From the NCBI GenBank assembly GCA_036784855.1, contig JAZDSV010000109.1, forward strand, positions 1 to 24,682: a stretch of DNA of 24,682 nucleotides, written 5' to 3'. Below the pieces are notes generated by a model, which made no database searches, was not told the DNA's origin, and saw only the letters and a list, made by a program, of their open reading frames with translations. The position numbers and the translations under genes are program-made. Positions 7,895-22,142 of this stretch are shown here, one piece after another. How positions within the stretch are numbered: position 1 is the stretch's first letter; every line of letters starts with the position of its first letter. This stretch comes from Aphelidium insulamus. Its lineage: Eukaryota > Aphelidiomycota > Aphelidea > Aphelidiaceae.

Positions 7895-10315
7895 TTATAT
7901 CTTGTGCATCGAAGTGTCGGCAACGCGAGCACGCAGCGCATTCACCTCCAGCGTGAGCAACTGTTTCTCCTCCGTGATGGCTTGCATTCGCGCATACGTC
8001 TGGCCATTGAGAGCCTCGAATCGCATTTTCCACTCTTGCAATTGTGCCTCCAGGTCTCTGATGGTGGCTGCCGATGCGTTGTCTGCAGCATTGCCACTGT
8101 TGCCCGCGCTTGCGACAGAGGAGGAGGCGGTGCCTAGTGATGCCAGTTCGCTGTCCAGTTCACGGGCAAGAGAATCAAAGTGCGAGTCGGAGCGCGCCGA
8201 GGTGCTGATAAAGTCACACTGAGTACCGACAGATACATAGTCCACGGGGCGCGCCTGTATCATAATGTGTCGACGCTTCACGCGCCGCCTGACCGGTGTG
8301 GATGAATCGTTTTTCTGTGGCGGCTCGGGTGCCTGGTCAGTTTGTGGTTGCCGCGTCATTGACTGTTTGGCGTGCGGAGGTGGCGGCGGAGCTGTCTCCA
8401 GCACGTTGGTACCGTCCATGGAGTGCTGTTGTGTTGCCGCGGTGGCTGACGACTGTGTGAGCGCCCGTGTTATTTCGTCCGTGAATGATGTGCGCTCCGT
8501 GGCCAGTGGTATCACATTCGGCACGACAGGCAGATCCTTCTTGCCGCGGTGTTCAGCCGCCGCCACCGACCGCTGTGAACGCTTTTTAGACGAGCGTGCT
8601 GCGGACTGACTGTCGCCACTTCCGCCGCCACCAGACATGGCACTCATCTTGCGTATCTCCTCCGCCAGCGACTCAAAGTCGGCGGTGGCCGGATCCGCGA
8701 TCGGTGTGGGCGCCTCGCCGCCGCTGTCATTATCGGAGAAGGCCGCGTTCATGCTGGGCAGATTGTTGGAGTAGGGAGATGGCGCGGTCGCCGTGGCGGT
8801 AACGGAGCGGTACACCTGACTGTCCTCGTCGGCATCGGCTGCGCCGTAGACATGAACAGCATCGTCGCTTTCATTGTCGTCGCTGACCTCCTCCACTTCG
8901 TCACCGTCACCCAGCGCCGGCGGCTCCTCGTCGGAGAACCGGTCCTCGTTGACAATGATCTGGTCGTAGCCGCTGAACGTTACGCGGTGGCCGAACGATT
9001 TGGCGCGCGAGTTTGGCTTGCGCAGTGAGCCGCCATTCACCACCACGGCGCGGCTGGTGCCCGCGGGTGTGGACGGCCGGCTATCTGTGCCGACAGACTG
9101 CTGGTCGCTCCCTGCAACACGCACACGCATACCGTTAGCAGTGTTGATATGCACCACAGAGATATACAGTCACGCACCGGTCCTGTCCAGGTTCTTCAGC
9201 AGCGCCAGTTCAGCCTTGTTCAGGAAGAGACTGGACTCGCGCGGCGCCGGGACCGGTCGCTTCGTTGCCTGTATGGTGGGGCTGGAGGACTCGCCCAGCT
9301 CCTGCATCACCTTGAGCAAGTCGGCGTCCAGAAACACGGCGTCGCTGTTGCGCGGGTTCGACGACTGACCGCCGACACCATTAATGCCGCCGTTCCCCGC
9401 ACGTCCACCCGCACTGGATGTCGTCGATGACGTGGTGGTCTGTTCGCCGTAGAGACGCGGCGGTGGCGGCGAACCGTCCGTAGGTGATCGCATCTGGTCG
9501 GGGAACTTGCTCTTGCGGTACTTTGAACGCTTCTTGGAGGGCCGACGCGTCACTCCCGCAGCGGCAGCCGCGGCCGCCAGTGACGTTGTCTCCGTGGGTG
9601 AGAGCCGAGGCGGCGATACACGGGCCGGGGGTGATGACGACGAAGATAATGGTGTGCCGGTGGCAGCGGTGGTTGAGCGCGGACTGCCCGTGTGCTGCTG
9701 CCGACCTGGGTGGTCCGCCGCGTACCCATAAGCAGCAATGATACTGTCCGCCTCTTGGTCCGGGGAGGCCATGCTGCTGCCTGTGGCGGTGGTGCCCGCG
9801 CCCGCGGTGTCATTGCCGGAGAACAGTCGCGTGTTCTCGGGCGAATTGCCCAGCTGCAGGCTGTATGCGGCCAAGTCTGCTGACGCGTACACTGTCTGAC
9901 GTTTCTTGCGGTCGTGCGGGGTGCGCTCACGCGTGGTCGGCTCAAAGGTGCTCATCCGGTTGGAGGTGACGGACTGTCGCAGCTGCTTGGGGCTGCTGGA
10001 CGCGCTGTTACTGGCGCTGGCACTTCGCTGATACAGTGACATGCGTTTGGCGGCCACGGGCGCACCACCAATATTGTTGTACTGGTCGTCCGGCGACTTT
10101 ATCAGCATGACACCGGGTGCAAACTGGTGCACATTGGTGCTCAGAGGTGTCACATTGGGTGCGGGAAGTGTGGGCAGCGACGCGTTGACGGGTTTCTTGT
10201 CCTTCTTGTCGCCAAACAGTTTGCCAAAGAAGGTTGGCTTGGCCGCCTTGCGTTCTGCCGCCGGTGCCGGGCCGGTATACTTTAAAAAGTCGGCCAGCTC
10301 CTGCGTGCTCGACAT
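7895..10315 (-). CDS. Large disordered protein with C-terminal coiled coil
   Basis: Unrecognised. Two exons, 10315-9178 and 9111-7895, joined by a 66-nt intron (G|GTGCGT to TTGCAG|GG, phase 1), encode 784 aa. The N-terminus has a short helical stretch (ELADFLKYTG) and a basic FFGKLFGDKKDKK patch at about 29-41. The middle is low complexity (Ser, Ala, Pro, Gly) with basic patches such as RRPSKKRSKYRKSKFP and acidic runs such as EEVSDDNESDD. A less variable-looking block reads GHRVTFSGYDQIIVNEDRFSDEE. The last 58 residues or so (IRDLEAQLQEWKMRFEALNGQ, EEKQLLTLEVNALRARV) form a likely coiled coil. This layout suits an adaptor or scaffold. Being next to WASP hints at a cytoskeletal role but does not show it. 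Two large exons staying open and the in-phase intron support it as a real gene. Confidence 0.75.
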
Positions 10316-10481
10316 CTATATAGATATGTAGCACCTATTCTGTCTGTGTATGTATATAGATGGCCTTGCACGCTTAGCTACTACTGTATGTGTGTGTTGT
10401 GTGTGTGGTGTGCAACCGTCGCAGTCTATTGCATTAATTACCGCACTGACCAATCAGCGTGCGCGCAAAGCGGGTATCCAA

Positions 10482-11394
10482 TCAAGTGGCTTTGGCCGTG
10501 AACTTGGTGGCGCCCTTCTCCGTGACCACCTCGACAAATGCCTCCACGGCTTCACTGGCCGCTGTCCATTGTACAAGTTTCCTACGTGCGTGTTAATTAA
10601 ATAGTGGCAACACACATTAATGGCCCGCTTACTCTGCAATGGCATCACACGGAGTCCAGCTCGAGGTGTCAGCGCTCGGCATCGCAACTCTGTTTCCCGG
10701 CGTGTCGAGTGTCACCCTAAGATATGCAATCAGCCAGAGATATTCAAGTATTCAAGCATTTAAACTTGCGGTTTCAGGCAAGTTACTCGGCACCCAGCAG
10801 GCAGTCCAGAGCCGTTAGAGCGCAGAGAAAGAGTCAACTGGTGCACAGCAGCCTTGGCCATTCCATAGCCAATCATACCGCCGGTGCCTTCATTAGCGGC
10901 TTTGGCGCCAGTCAACACAACGAGACCTTTTCTATCAAAATCAGTTATTTAAATTAAATTATTTATACCATTCACAACGTACTCGTTCAAGTGTGTTGCT
11001 GCCAGCTGTGCCGCAATTATAGAGCTTTGTACGCTCTGCTTCCACATCAACTCGCTAGCGTGAACCAGCTCTGACACATATCAGCAATGCACACCACCAC
11101 ATCAAAATATGTGTACGTACTCTTGTCAGAAGCGTTGCCACCGGCCCAGCCACCAGCCACGCAGATGACTGCGTCCAATTTGCTGCCCTGCAAGTAGGAT
11201 GACACGCCGGCTAGTACCATGTCGGACTGCTGCTGCCAGCTGGCGTTCAAGTCCAGCACGACGTTGTGTGCCGCGTCAGTGCTGGCACGCGCGTCCACCG
11301 AGATAACTTTCCATTTGGCGGTGAATGTCTTTACTATCGATGCGCCCAGCGCGCCGCAGCCGCCATACACCAGTGCGTACTTGTTGGAAGTCAT
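10482..11394 (-). CDS. QDPR: Dihydropteridine reductase (quinonoid)
   Basis: This NADH-dependent short-chain reductase regenerates tetrahydrobiopterin from quinonoid dihydrobiopterin, the cofactor cycle used by aromatic amino acid hydroxylases. Exons (minus strand) are 11394-11121, 11070-10983, 10931-10770, 10716-10633 and 10581-10482, giving 235 aa (human: 244). The Rossmann start is [16 protein letters not shown]; next come the family-specific [26 protein letters not shown] and the catalytic pair Y143/K147 in [12 protein letters not shown]. Then [14 protein letters not shown] and the C-terminal [11 protein letters not shown] follow. The third intron (10769-10717) needs a GC donor (CC|GCAAGT) to give [18 protein letters not shown], which aligns along its length with the animal enzyme. 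GT alternatives either delete a core strand or break frame. Its start lies 90 bp from the tRNA-Lys gene on the other strand. Confidence 0.95.
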
Positions 11395-11484
11395 TATTAA
11401 GAGAATGTGTGACCATAACGGGTGGTCTTCAATAGATAATTTATACGCAAGTATAATGACTATAAGAGCCATCCGCTCTCAACA

Positions 11485-11557
11485 GCCCGGTTAGCTCAGT
11501 CGGTAGAGCATGAGACTCTTAATCTCAGGGTCGTGGGTTCGAGCCCCACATTGGGCG
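11485..11557 (+). tRNA. trnK-CUU: tRNA-Lys (anticodon CUU), no intron
   Basis: A 73-nt cloverleaf. The acceptor stem GCCCGGT pairs with ATTGGGC, with discriminator G at 11557. The D arm contains TAGCTCAGTCGGTAGAGCA (A box), the anticodon is CTT at 11518-11520, and the T arm contains GGGTTCGAGCCCC (B box). It looks intact and very close to the animal/fungal tRNA-Lys(CUU). CCA is not encoded, as expected in eukaryotes. Confidence 0.97.
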
Positions 11558-12122
11558 CTTTCTTTTGTGATAATTTTCCAATTTTTTTTTCTTAATTGCA
11601 GCCTTCCGCCCAACCTTAGTGCACTCTAGTTTTTGCGCGCCATGCCTTGACTCCACCGCGGTATGGCGCGCGCTTCACCCTGCTCTATATATTTCCATAT
11701 AAGTTGCGGGCATAGTTTCCTTAAATCCGGCCAGATGCACCTCGAGTGCAGCCAGCCTCACCGGCTGATGAATGATGGTTGAATGAGTCAACGCTATGCT
11801 AAATCACTTGCCATGCACCGCTGCTCCTGTCTGCATTTCTACGTATGTGGCGTCGTGTACTACAGTGTCTGCATTGGTGTGTCGTTCTGACGCGCCTATT
11901 GCCGCTGTTGCTATACGGCGATTTTTGATGGGTCCTTACTTGACTTGTCATAATGGTGTGGTGGACTCGGTGCTGGCAATGTCTCTGATGTCTACTTGTA
12001 TTAGCGGTGCTCTTATGGAGACACATTTACCCGCTGATACTTGACATGGGGCCAACATCACTTTTTACACCAGATCCAATGTGAAAGTCAGCATGATGAA
12101 TGTTTATGCAGGTGCAATGTGC
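11558..12122. other. 565-bp gap with a strong hairpin; no supported gene
   Basis: Lies between the tRNA and the 3' end of the ATP sulfurylase gene. A 12-bp stem (GCGCGCCATGCC at 11635-11646 with GGTATGGCGCGC at 11660-11671, one G-T pair, 13-nt loop) stands out. An 82-codon plus-strand open frame at 11796-12044 has no signal, motif or intron pattern that I can support. The rest probably includes untranslated region and spacer. Confidence 0.5.
11563..11590 (+). terminator. RNA polymerase III T-run terminator(s)
   Basis: A TTTT run at 11563-11566 and a nine-T run at 11582-11590 follow the tRNA within 35 bp, the normal form of a polymerase III stop. Confidence 0.7.
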
Positions 12123-15669
<3,547 letters not shown>

Positions 15670-15916
15670 GATCTGCCACTGTGTCGTGGAAATATATTTG
15701 CATCATCACCATGTTTATACCTTGCCGTTGTTGATGTGCAGAAGACCAGTAATATTTCTTTATCATAGTTGTAGCAATTGCTGCGCTAAGCTGATTAAAT
15801 CGGTCCTGGTTCTGATATTGCAACAGTATTTTAATCAAACTAAACGGAACAGACATGTACTACGAAGTCATGTATTCAGATCTAATGCGCAGATAGACCA
15901 CTTATACAGGCTGCGG

Positions 15917-16765
15917 TTATCCATGTGTTGGATCGTCGACGCACGTGAGACGTTGTGGATGTTGAAATGAGGGAAGAGCAAGTACCATTAACAACTGCGC
16001 GTGTGCGCACGGGCAAGTTTTCAAGGTGAACCGTGCAATGCTGTTTGTGTTTTCAGTGTCATCAATTACCAGACTAGTCGTTCTCACGTCGGGCTCAATG
16101 CCGCTGCAAATCCGTCGAATGCTACCAAGTAATATACGTTTGCTTATTCGGGCAAATTGCAAGGTGCTATCTCGTTGCTGCTGTGGCGTAAATGAGGAGA
16201 CAATTTGGGACCGATAGCTGCATGACACCCATGGGCACTCATTTGGATTCTGCTTGGTCCGTTTCTTCAAATACTTTTTCGTGTCGATCAAGAACGTTGG
16301 ATCAGGTTCATTATGACCACTTCTTCGTTTCTGATTAACGGTGCATGTAGAGCTTCGTCCACCAGCATGGAATTCCGTAGTCACTATGCAAATGTTGAAA
16401 TGGCTGACAATGTCAGTTTTCCAGCGCTTAATAGCCTTTTTAGCCGCTAGAAAAAACAATAATCCAATGTTGGCACTGGTGGCGGCGGCAGCTTTGCCAA
16501 CTTGCAGCAAGTGTCCAAGTTTACGACGATTGCATGTTTTTAAAGTACCGCACAGAATATCTTGCAGCAAATCATCGTATGTCTGCAGCATCGTTACAAT
16601 ATCGCCTTGAGGCGCCGCGGCACAGTCTTTAACAAACTGCTTCAGAACGGCTGGGTCATCAAATGCGGCTTTCAGTTTATCTTGCATATTGAGGGAAATC
16701 ACCCCTACTGCCATGACATTTGTGATAGCTGCCATGAAGCAGCACAGCACGGCCAGCGGTTGCAT
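15917..16765 (-). CDS. Signal-peptide protein of unknown function
   Basis: Unrecognised. A 282-codon frame starts at the ATG at 16765. An ATG 11 codons upstream is in frame, but the downstream start gives a clean signal peptide (MQPLAVLCCFMAAITNVMAVG). The next part has spaced cysteines (VKDCAAAPQGD, ILCGTLKTCNRRK) and helical character, then a short hydrophobic stretch (ANIGLLFFLAAKK) that may be a weak membrane segment. A basic tail with more cysteines follows. No intron is needed, but one hidden in the tail cannot be excluded. Its start faces the EF-hand protein gene at 17112, so two signal-peptide genes share one 346-bp upstream region. No EF-hand is seen and the cysteine spacing does not match that family. 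Confidence 0.6.
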   Translation of the reverse strand: MQPLAVLCCFMAAITNVMAVGVISLNMQDKLKAAFDDPAVLKQFVKDCAAAPQGDIVTMLQTYDDLLQDILCGTLKTCNRRKLGHLLQVGKAAAATSANIGLLFFLAAKKAIKRWKTDIVSHFNICIVTTEFHAGGRSSTCTVNQKRRSGHNEPDPTFLIDTKKYLKKRTKQNPNECPWVSCSYRSQIVSSFTPQQQRDSTLQFARISKRILLGSIRRICSGIEPDVRTTSLVIDDTENTNSIARFTLKTCPCAHAQLLMVLALPSFQHPQRLTCVDDPTHG

Positions 16766-17111
16766 ATTGCTGCAATGAAAAGGCAAAGTATTCAACAAAT
16801 TATTATTAAATATTATGTTACATAATTACATTAATAATTAATCCGTGGCCAATCGGGTGCGCAGAGCAGGCAGCCAATGGCGGATGACTGATCGCTACGG
16901 CCGTCAATTATCGACTAAGCCTGGATGAAACGTTAATAAACGGCATCTGATGAGATTCTTGTAAGACGCTCGGTACATTAAGCAGAGTGAGCAACGCATG
17001 CAGAAGAAATGCACGCAGCAAAACACCAATGGATTTGCTCGAATGTGATTGGACAGCGCGTCAAGGCACCATTAGGCCGTTTGCCACATTTTCTCCGCGC
17101 TCACATTTAGA
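16766..17111. promoter_or_regulatory. Divergent promoter region with CCAAT boxes
   Basis: A 346-bp gap between two divergent secreted-protein genes. It is AT-rich next to the minus-strand start and then has several CCAAT-type motifs: GGCCAATCGG at about 16850, AGCCAATGGC at about 16873, and inverted ATTGG at about 17048. This pattern fits a bidirectional promoter. No RNA gene or coding frame is seen. Confidence 0.45.
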
Positions 17112-18184
17112 ATGGTCAACGCGCGCGCATTCACAGCTGCCATCGCCCTGGCGGCACTTCAATGCGCGTGCATATCTGCCTCCGCAGTGGCGCCGCAATC
17201 ATCTACGTCAGTTGCCCCTGCTGCCAATGGCACCGCGCCGGCCAGCAACACCACATCCACCGCGCCCTCGGTGAAGCCACAGTGCGCCGAGGGTGACGGT
17301 CCGCCGCAAAACACCACGCTCTTTGCGCAACTATATCCGAACGCTACCGTGGCACCCGATGTGAAAGATATATTCTACTCGATTGACGTGAGCGGCGACG
17401 GCATGGTGGACCCGTCGGAATTGATGGCGTTTTTCGCGTCGATCGGTGAAAAGACCAACGGGCGCCTCACGCTCAAAGCGAGCAATGCGCTCAAATTCTC
17501 CGACACCAACGGTATGTAAATACATACTATCGTGTGTATATTAAAATGGTTAATGGTTAACTTTTAGGCGACCTATTCACCACGCTGCCCGAATTCCAGA
17601 GCACGTACGGCGACATGATGACCGTGAATTATACTGGCTGCAAGGGCCAGTGCGACGCGGTGCATAGCAAGTTTGAGAAGTGCAATTTTTTCAATGTGTC
17701 GGACACGGCGTCCGAGAAGGAGAAGAAGAGCTCCACCCTGGCGTGGATCAAGATGATTACTTGCCGCTTGGGACTGACAGACTTTGAGGAGGTTGGCCGG
17801 TGCATCAAGAAGACAGATGACTGCGATGCGCTGCAAAAGTGTTTGCGCAAAGGTGGCAAATCAGTGGACGTTGCGGCCATCACTAGCATGAGCACCATGA
17901 TCAAGTCTAATTCGTCGTCGCTCGTTGTCTCGGACCCGAAGAATGTGGCAAAGGAAAGTGCTCGTTTGAACCGGCTGAACGGTATAAACACGTTCTTTTC
18001 CTACCTGTCGATCAGTGTAGCAATTGGAGGAATTGTTGCTGGCTATCCCTACTTGTTGGGTAGTGCGGCCTGGGCTGCGGTGAAAAAGTGGCTGATGATT
18101 TCATTTGCAATTTCCATTCCTGGAATCATTGCCTCACTTATCGGCAGCAGCACCACCATGGTCTCCATCAAAGGCAGCAAGTAG
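17112..18184 (+). CDS. EF-hand/cysteine-rich membrane protein, family copy 1 (intact)
   Basis: A secretory membrane protein of a family I do not recognise; three copies lie in this window. Exons 17112-17511 and 17568-18184 encode 338 aa; the intron (56 nt, GTATGT to TTTTAG) is phase 1. A signal peptide (MVNARAFTAAIALAALQCAC) leads to a Ser/Thr/Ala linker with N-glycosylation sites. C-x3-DGP comes next, then EF-hand loop DVSGDGMVDPSE (92-103) and loop DTNGDLFTTLPE (131-142). The second loop has Leu at the usual Gly position. The Cys-rich part is GCKGQC, nine residues to the next Cys, then CRLG, 12 residues to Cys, and two more Cys. The C-terminus has one or two membrane spans (FFSYLSISVAIGGIVAGYPYLL; WLMISFAISIPGIIASLIG) and a short basic tail. 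Calcium sensing outside the cell or in the secretory lumen is likely but inferred. Confidence 0.85.
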
Positions 18185-18421
18185 TTGACAAGCGGTCATC
18201 AGCACTCCAATAGAGACTGACTCGTTCTATACATTGTAATGCCTTGCCTTATGTATGGTAGGATCTCCAAGGTGTCAAATTGAATGCTGAAGATAACATA
18301 CTACATATGTAGTACTGCATGAGTATACCAAGATTTACCTGTAGTAATGGTGGAGTACTACAGCGTATACGTACGTAAGCAGAGAGAAGGTTAAGGAAGA
18401 GAACCGAGACTGAGTGAGATA

Positions 18422-21400
18422 ATGAACGAGCCTTCAATTGGCACATTGATGGACGAGGCGATTCAGCGCCTGCTGGCAGAGCATTGCCGCCCGCCATCGT
18501 CCTCCACGCAGGCGCCACCCGCTGACAATGGCACACCACCCGCCAAAGTTACTGCAGGCACAGTGGACCGTGCGCGAATAGCTGAGCTGATCTATGGCGC
18601 GGACACCGCGTCCACCGCCCTCCGGCAACGCTTCGTGGACCTGTTTGACTTTGGCGGCGAGTCACTGGTGGACGCTCTGCGCAAGTTTCTGGCCACGTTC
18701 GTGCTGACGGGCGAGACACAGCAGCAGGACCGGGTGCTGGAGGCGTTTGCGCACCGCTACCACTCGTGCAACCCCGCCAGCCACGGCTCTGACGCCACCG
18801 TGCACCGGCTGGTCTACGCGCTCATCCTGCTCAACACTGACCTGCACAATGCCAACATGCGGTCCGCGCGCAAGATGACACTGGAGGATTTCCTGGCCAA
18901 CACGGAGGGTGCGTTTGTGGACGGGGACGGTGGTGCCGGCGGCGATAACGGTAATAGTGCTGCGGCTACATCAACTGCGAGCCGGGCAGAACTGACGGCC
19001 ATGTATGCATCGATCAAATCGGCGCCGATTATGCAGCCCGGAGGCGCAAATAGCAGTAGTGGTGCTGGCAGTGGCACTACAGAGACATCTTCGTCGTCCA
19101 CTGCTGGAAGCAGAAAGCCATCGACTGACGCCTCCAGACACTCTTCCGCTGCCTCTGCAACATCCCAAGGCTTCTTTCATCGGGCCCTCTCCATTCGCCG
19201 TGACAAGGTGTGTTTATCTGCGTGATGTCAATCTATATTTATGCGTCCACCTGCAGAAAATGTCGGCCTCACAGCCAAATATGTCGGCATTGGGCGCTGT
19301 CGTAAGTTCGATGTTATACAGTGTGTATTTAATATTTAGGTACCCGCGCGACCGTCACCATTTAAGGACGGCGTTATACTGCGCAAGCATGCCATGACTT
19401 CTTTCACTGTACGGGCCTCGTCTCGCAACTGGCGCGAACTGTACGCCCGCACTGTCGGCTCAGATCTGATATTTTATCGCACGCCCCGCTCAGTGGCTGA
19501 GATGGAGGATCCGGCACTGCGACAGCTGGATTTTGTGCCGCTGAGACATGCGGTGGCCACCGTGCTGCCGAGAGGCTACTCGTCGCAGCGGCCGCATTGT
19601 TTTCAGCTGCTGCTACACTCGGGCGCACTCTATCTCTTTCAGTGCTGTTCCGACATGGTGGCACAGCAGTGGGTTGACGTGATCAACTGGTGGGCGGCAT
19701 TGGAGAGCCGTGAGCCGCTTCCCGCCGCTGTGGGCAGCGGTTGGTTCGGTCTGGAGAAGGAGTGGCTGCTGGACTTTGTGGCTGGTGGCGCGGAAGAGCT
19801 GGAAGCCGAAGATGACGGATTTAAGGTGGATAACTTTGATGATGACGAACAACAGCGTTCAGAAGAACAAAATACGTCTGCAAAGCCACTTCATGCCACC
19901 ACCGGCAATGGCAGCATGGAACAAGTGCCGGTCGCTGCCGTTCCATCAAAAAGCACAGATAGAATGGATATGAAGCAAAGTGTCGTCAGCGATTCCGCAG
20001 ACAGTTTGGCTGCTGAAGAGGGCAATGTGGTTTGTGCTCCCGGTCGTGGCAAGTATTACATTTCATTGCGGTCGCTATAGAGTGCTGAATTGACGCACAG
20101 AGAACGACCAGACGCTGGTCAACACTGCCACAGAGAGTGTGACTGACGACGGGGAGCAAGGTGTGGTTGAAACGGTAGACATGAAGGCTCCGCAGCCACT
20201 GCCGCCCATCGGTGAAAGCCACGCCGCTGAAAAGGCACTTGGTGAGGAATCGTCAAGCCCTCCTCAGATGCCTATCGGCGAAAACCACACGGCGGAAGAG
20301 GCATCTAGTGAGCAACCGTCAAACAAGCCTCCACAGTCGCAGCCTGGGATTGAAAAAAAGCACTTGACTGCTGAGCCATCGCGCGAGGGACCAGATGGTA
20401 ATGACAAACCAGTTGCGACGGCCGGCAACGCTGAGACGACAAAGCAACCACTATCAGCGGCATCACCGCCTAAACGCCACTTTGAAACCGTCAATGACGC
20501 GTCGGTGCTCGAGTGGAAGGCACCACTGCTGCCGTTTGTGCCTGCCTCGCTCAAGAGCACTGTGGAAGAGGTGAACTTGTTTGGCAAGAGTTCGAACCGA
20601 TTTGACACGCCCCTTGGCGCCAACCCCGACAAACTTGTTGCGCCATCCAAGCAGTTGGCAATGTGGACCAAGCGAATGCACCAGCTAACCGCGGACGTTG
20701 CCCAAATGCTGGAGGTGCGGGAAATCCTTCGCCATTTTGGCGTCGGCAAGGGTGCACAGGAAATTATATTAAGCGTTGCGGCCGCCGCAAGCAATCTCGA
20801 TTCCGATGAGCAGAACGGTGGTGGAGCGTTGCGATCGAACCGCTTCCCCTCCTCTCCTAGTATTAGCTCGTTAAACGGCGGCGGTGGCGGCTCATTGGCG
20901 GTGTCCCCGCTGTCTACGACCAGCCGCCAAAGCAGCATGACTCGTGTGATGAGCACCGCCAGCACCGACAGCTCGTCCAGCCAACGTTCCGGTCACTCGG
21001 AGGAGCGTTACTGGACCGCTGCAATGGCCATGTCTATATCTTCACTTGCTGGTGCAGCGTCGACGGAATCCCCATCACTGAATGATGCAGCCAACAATAA
21101 CAACCAAGCTACCAAGTCTCACGAACCAAACGCTGAAGATGCCAACGGCGACACACTGCAAGGCAGCTTCGTGACGGTGCCTCCGCCAGCTGGAATCACT
21201 GTCTACGTGCACCCGCTGCCAAAATGCATCTGGCATGCTTTGCTCGGTGACAATGGCGTTGTTGCAGATTCAAACGGTGTCGTTGGACTGCCATCGCTGT
21301 CGGCAGTCAATCCGCGACTGGCAACGCGAATTGACCGTAATTGGCACAACAAGTTTTCCTTTCTTCAGTGGGAAGTGTGCAAGGCAAGGTGCTTTGTGCA

Positions 21401-21971
21401 TGCTTTGCAACGCGGAGTTTCAGGAGGCGATAGTGGAACTGACTTGAACCGATCCATTGGTGGCAGGGCTGCGTTGCCGCCGCTAATACCCGACACTATG
21501 GCCGCGGCCGGTGCTGCTGGTGCAGCTGCATATGCACGCCGTCAATCTTCCACGGTCACTGTCACCATGCGTGCGGCACGACTGCAGCAATCCTCGATCA
21601 AACCACGCCGCGGCATTCCGTTCTTTGGCGGGAGTGTTCGCGGTACCGCGGCCGCCATGGTGGAGGAGCGCATGACAACGACGGTGGCGGCAACCAACGG
21701 CAACAGCAACAACAACGCTCACACCGAGACCATTCTAACGAGCACGAGCAATAACGTGTCCATCACGGTGCAGAGCGACGAGTCATCATCACTGCAGGGA
21801 GAAACGCTTTTCGGTGGTGTGACGGATACCGCAATGTCTGCTACTGACTCCAGGCGCCTATCATCGGCCGGTATTGCCGTCGGGGAGTTGGACGCTTCAA
21901 CTCGCAAATTGACTGATCTGGCATTCATGGAGAGGCTGACTGGCTGCTCTGGCGCGGCATTAAACAAGTGA
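18422..21971 (+). CDS. PSD: EFA6/PSD-like Arf GEF (Sec7 + PH)
   Basis: Activates Arf6-type GTPases at the plasma membrane, linking membrane traffic and cortical actin. Exons 18422-19207, 19257-19301, 19340-20048 and 20101-21971 encode 1136 aa. The Sec7 domain (about 50-215) has the glutamic finger E98 in LTGETQQQDRVLEAFAHRYHSCNP, close to the EFA6 form GETQxRxRVLxxFxxRY, and LVYALILLNTDLHNAN with KMTLEDFLANTEG. A Ser/Gly/Thr linker is followed by the PH domain (about 284-402: FKDGVILRKH, NWRELYARTVGSDLIFY, RPHCFQLLLHSGALYLFQC, QQWVDVINWWAA). The long C-terminus is mostly disordered. It holds helical blocks SKQLAMWTKRMHQLTADVAQ and RNWHNKFSFLQWEVCKARCF, where EFA6 proteins carry their coiled coil. 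Intron 2 is only 38 nt. Intron 3 best fits a GC donor (CGTG|GCAAGT), although a weak GT donor at 20043 also keeps frame. Confidence 0.9.
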
Positions 21972-22142
21972 TTTTTAAGATGTTTACAGTTACAGTTTTA
22001 AGCCTCGTGAGTATAAAAAGTATACAATCGGGTGGCGCAGCCAGGTCAAGGTCAAGGTCGGCACATGATTGGCGAAACAAAAGCGGCGGCGCCACTTATA
22101 GAAAACAGTTGAACAACCGCTGCGCCGCAACTTCTCACAAGA

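Noticed and set aside
11796-12044. 82-codon plus-strand frame as a gene
   Set aside because: No domain, no signal, no splice structure and no recognisable similarity; short frames of this size are common by chance in GC-rich DNA.
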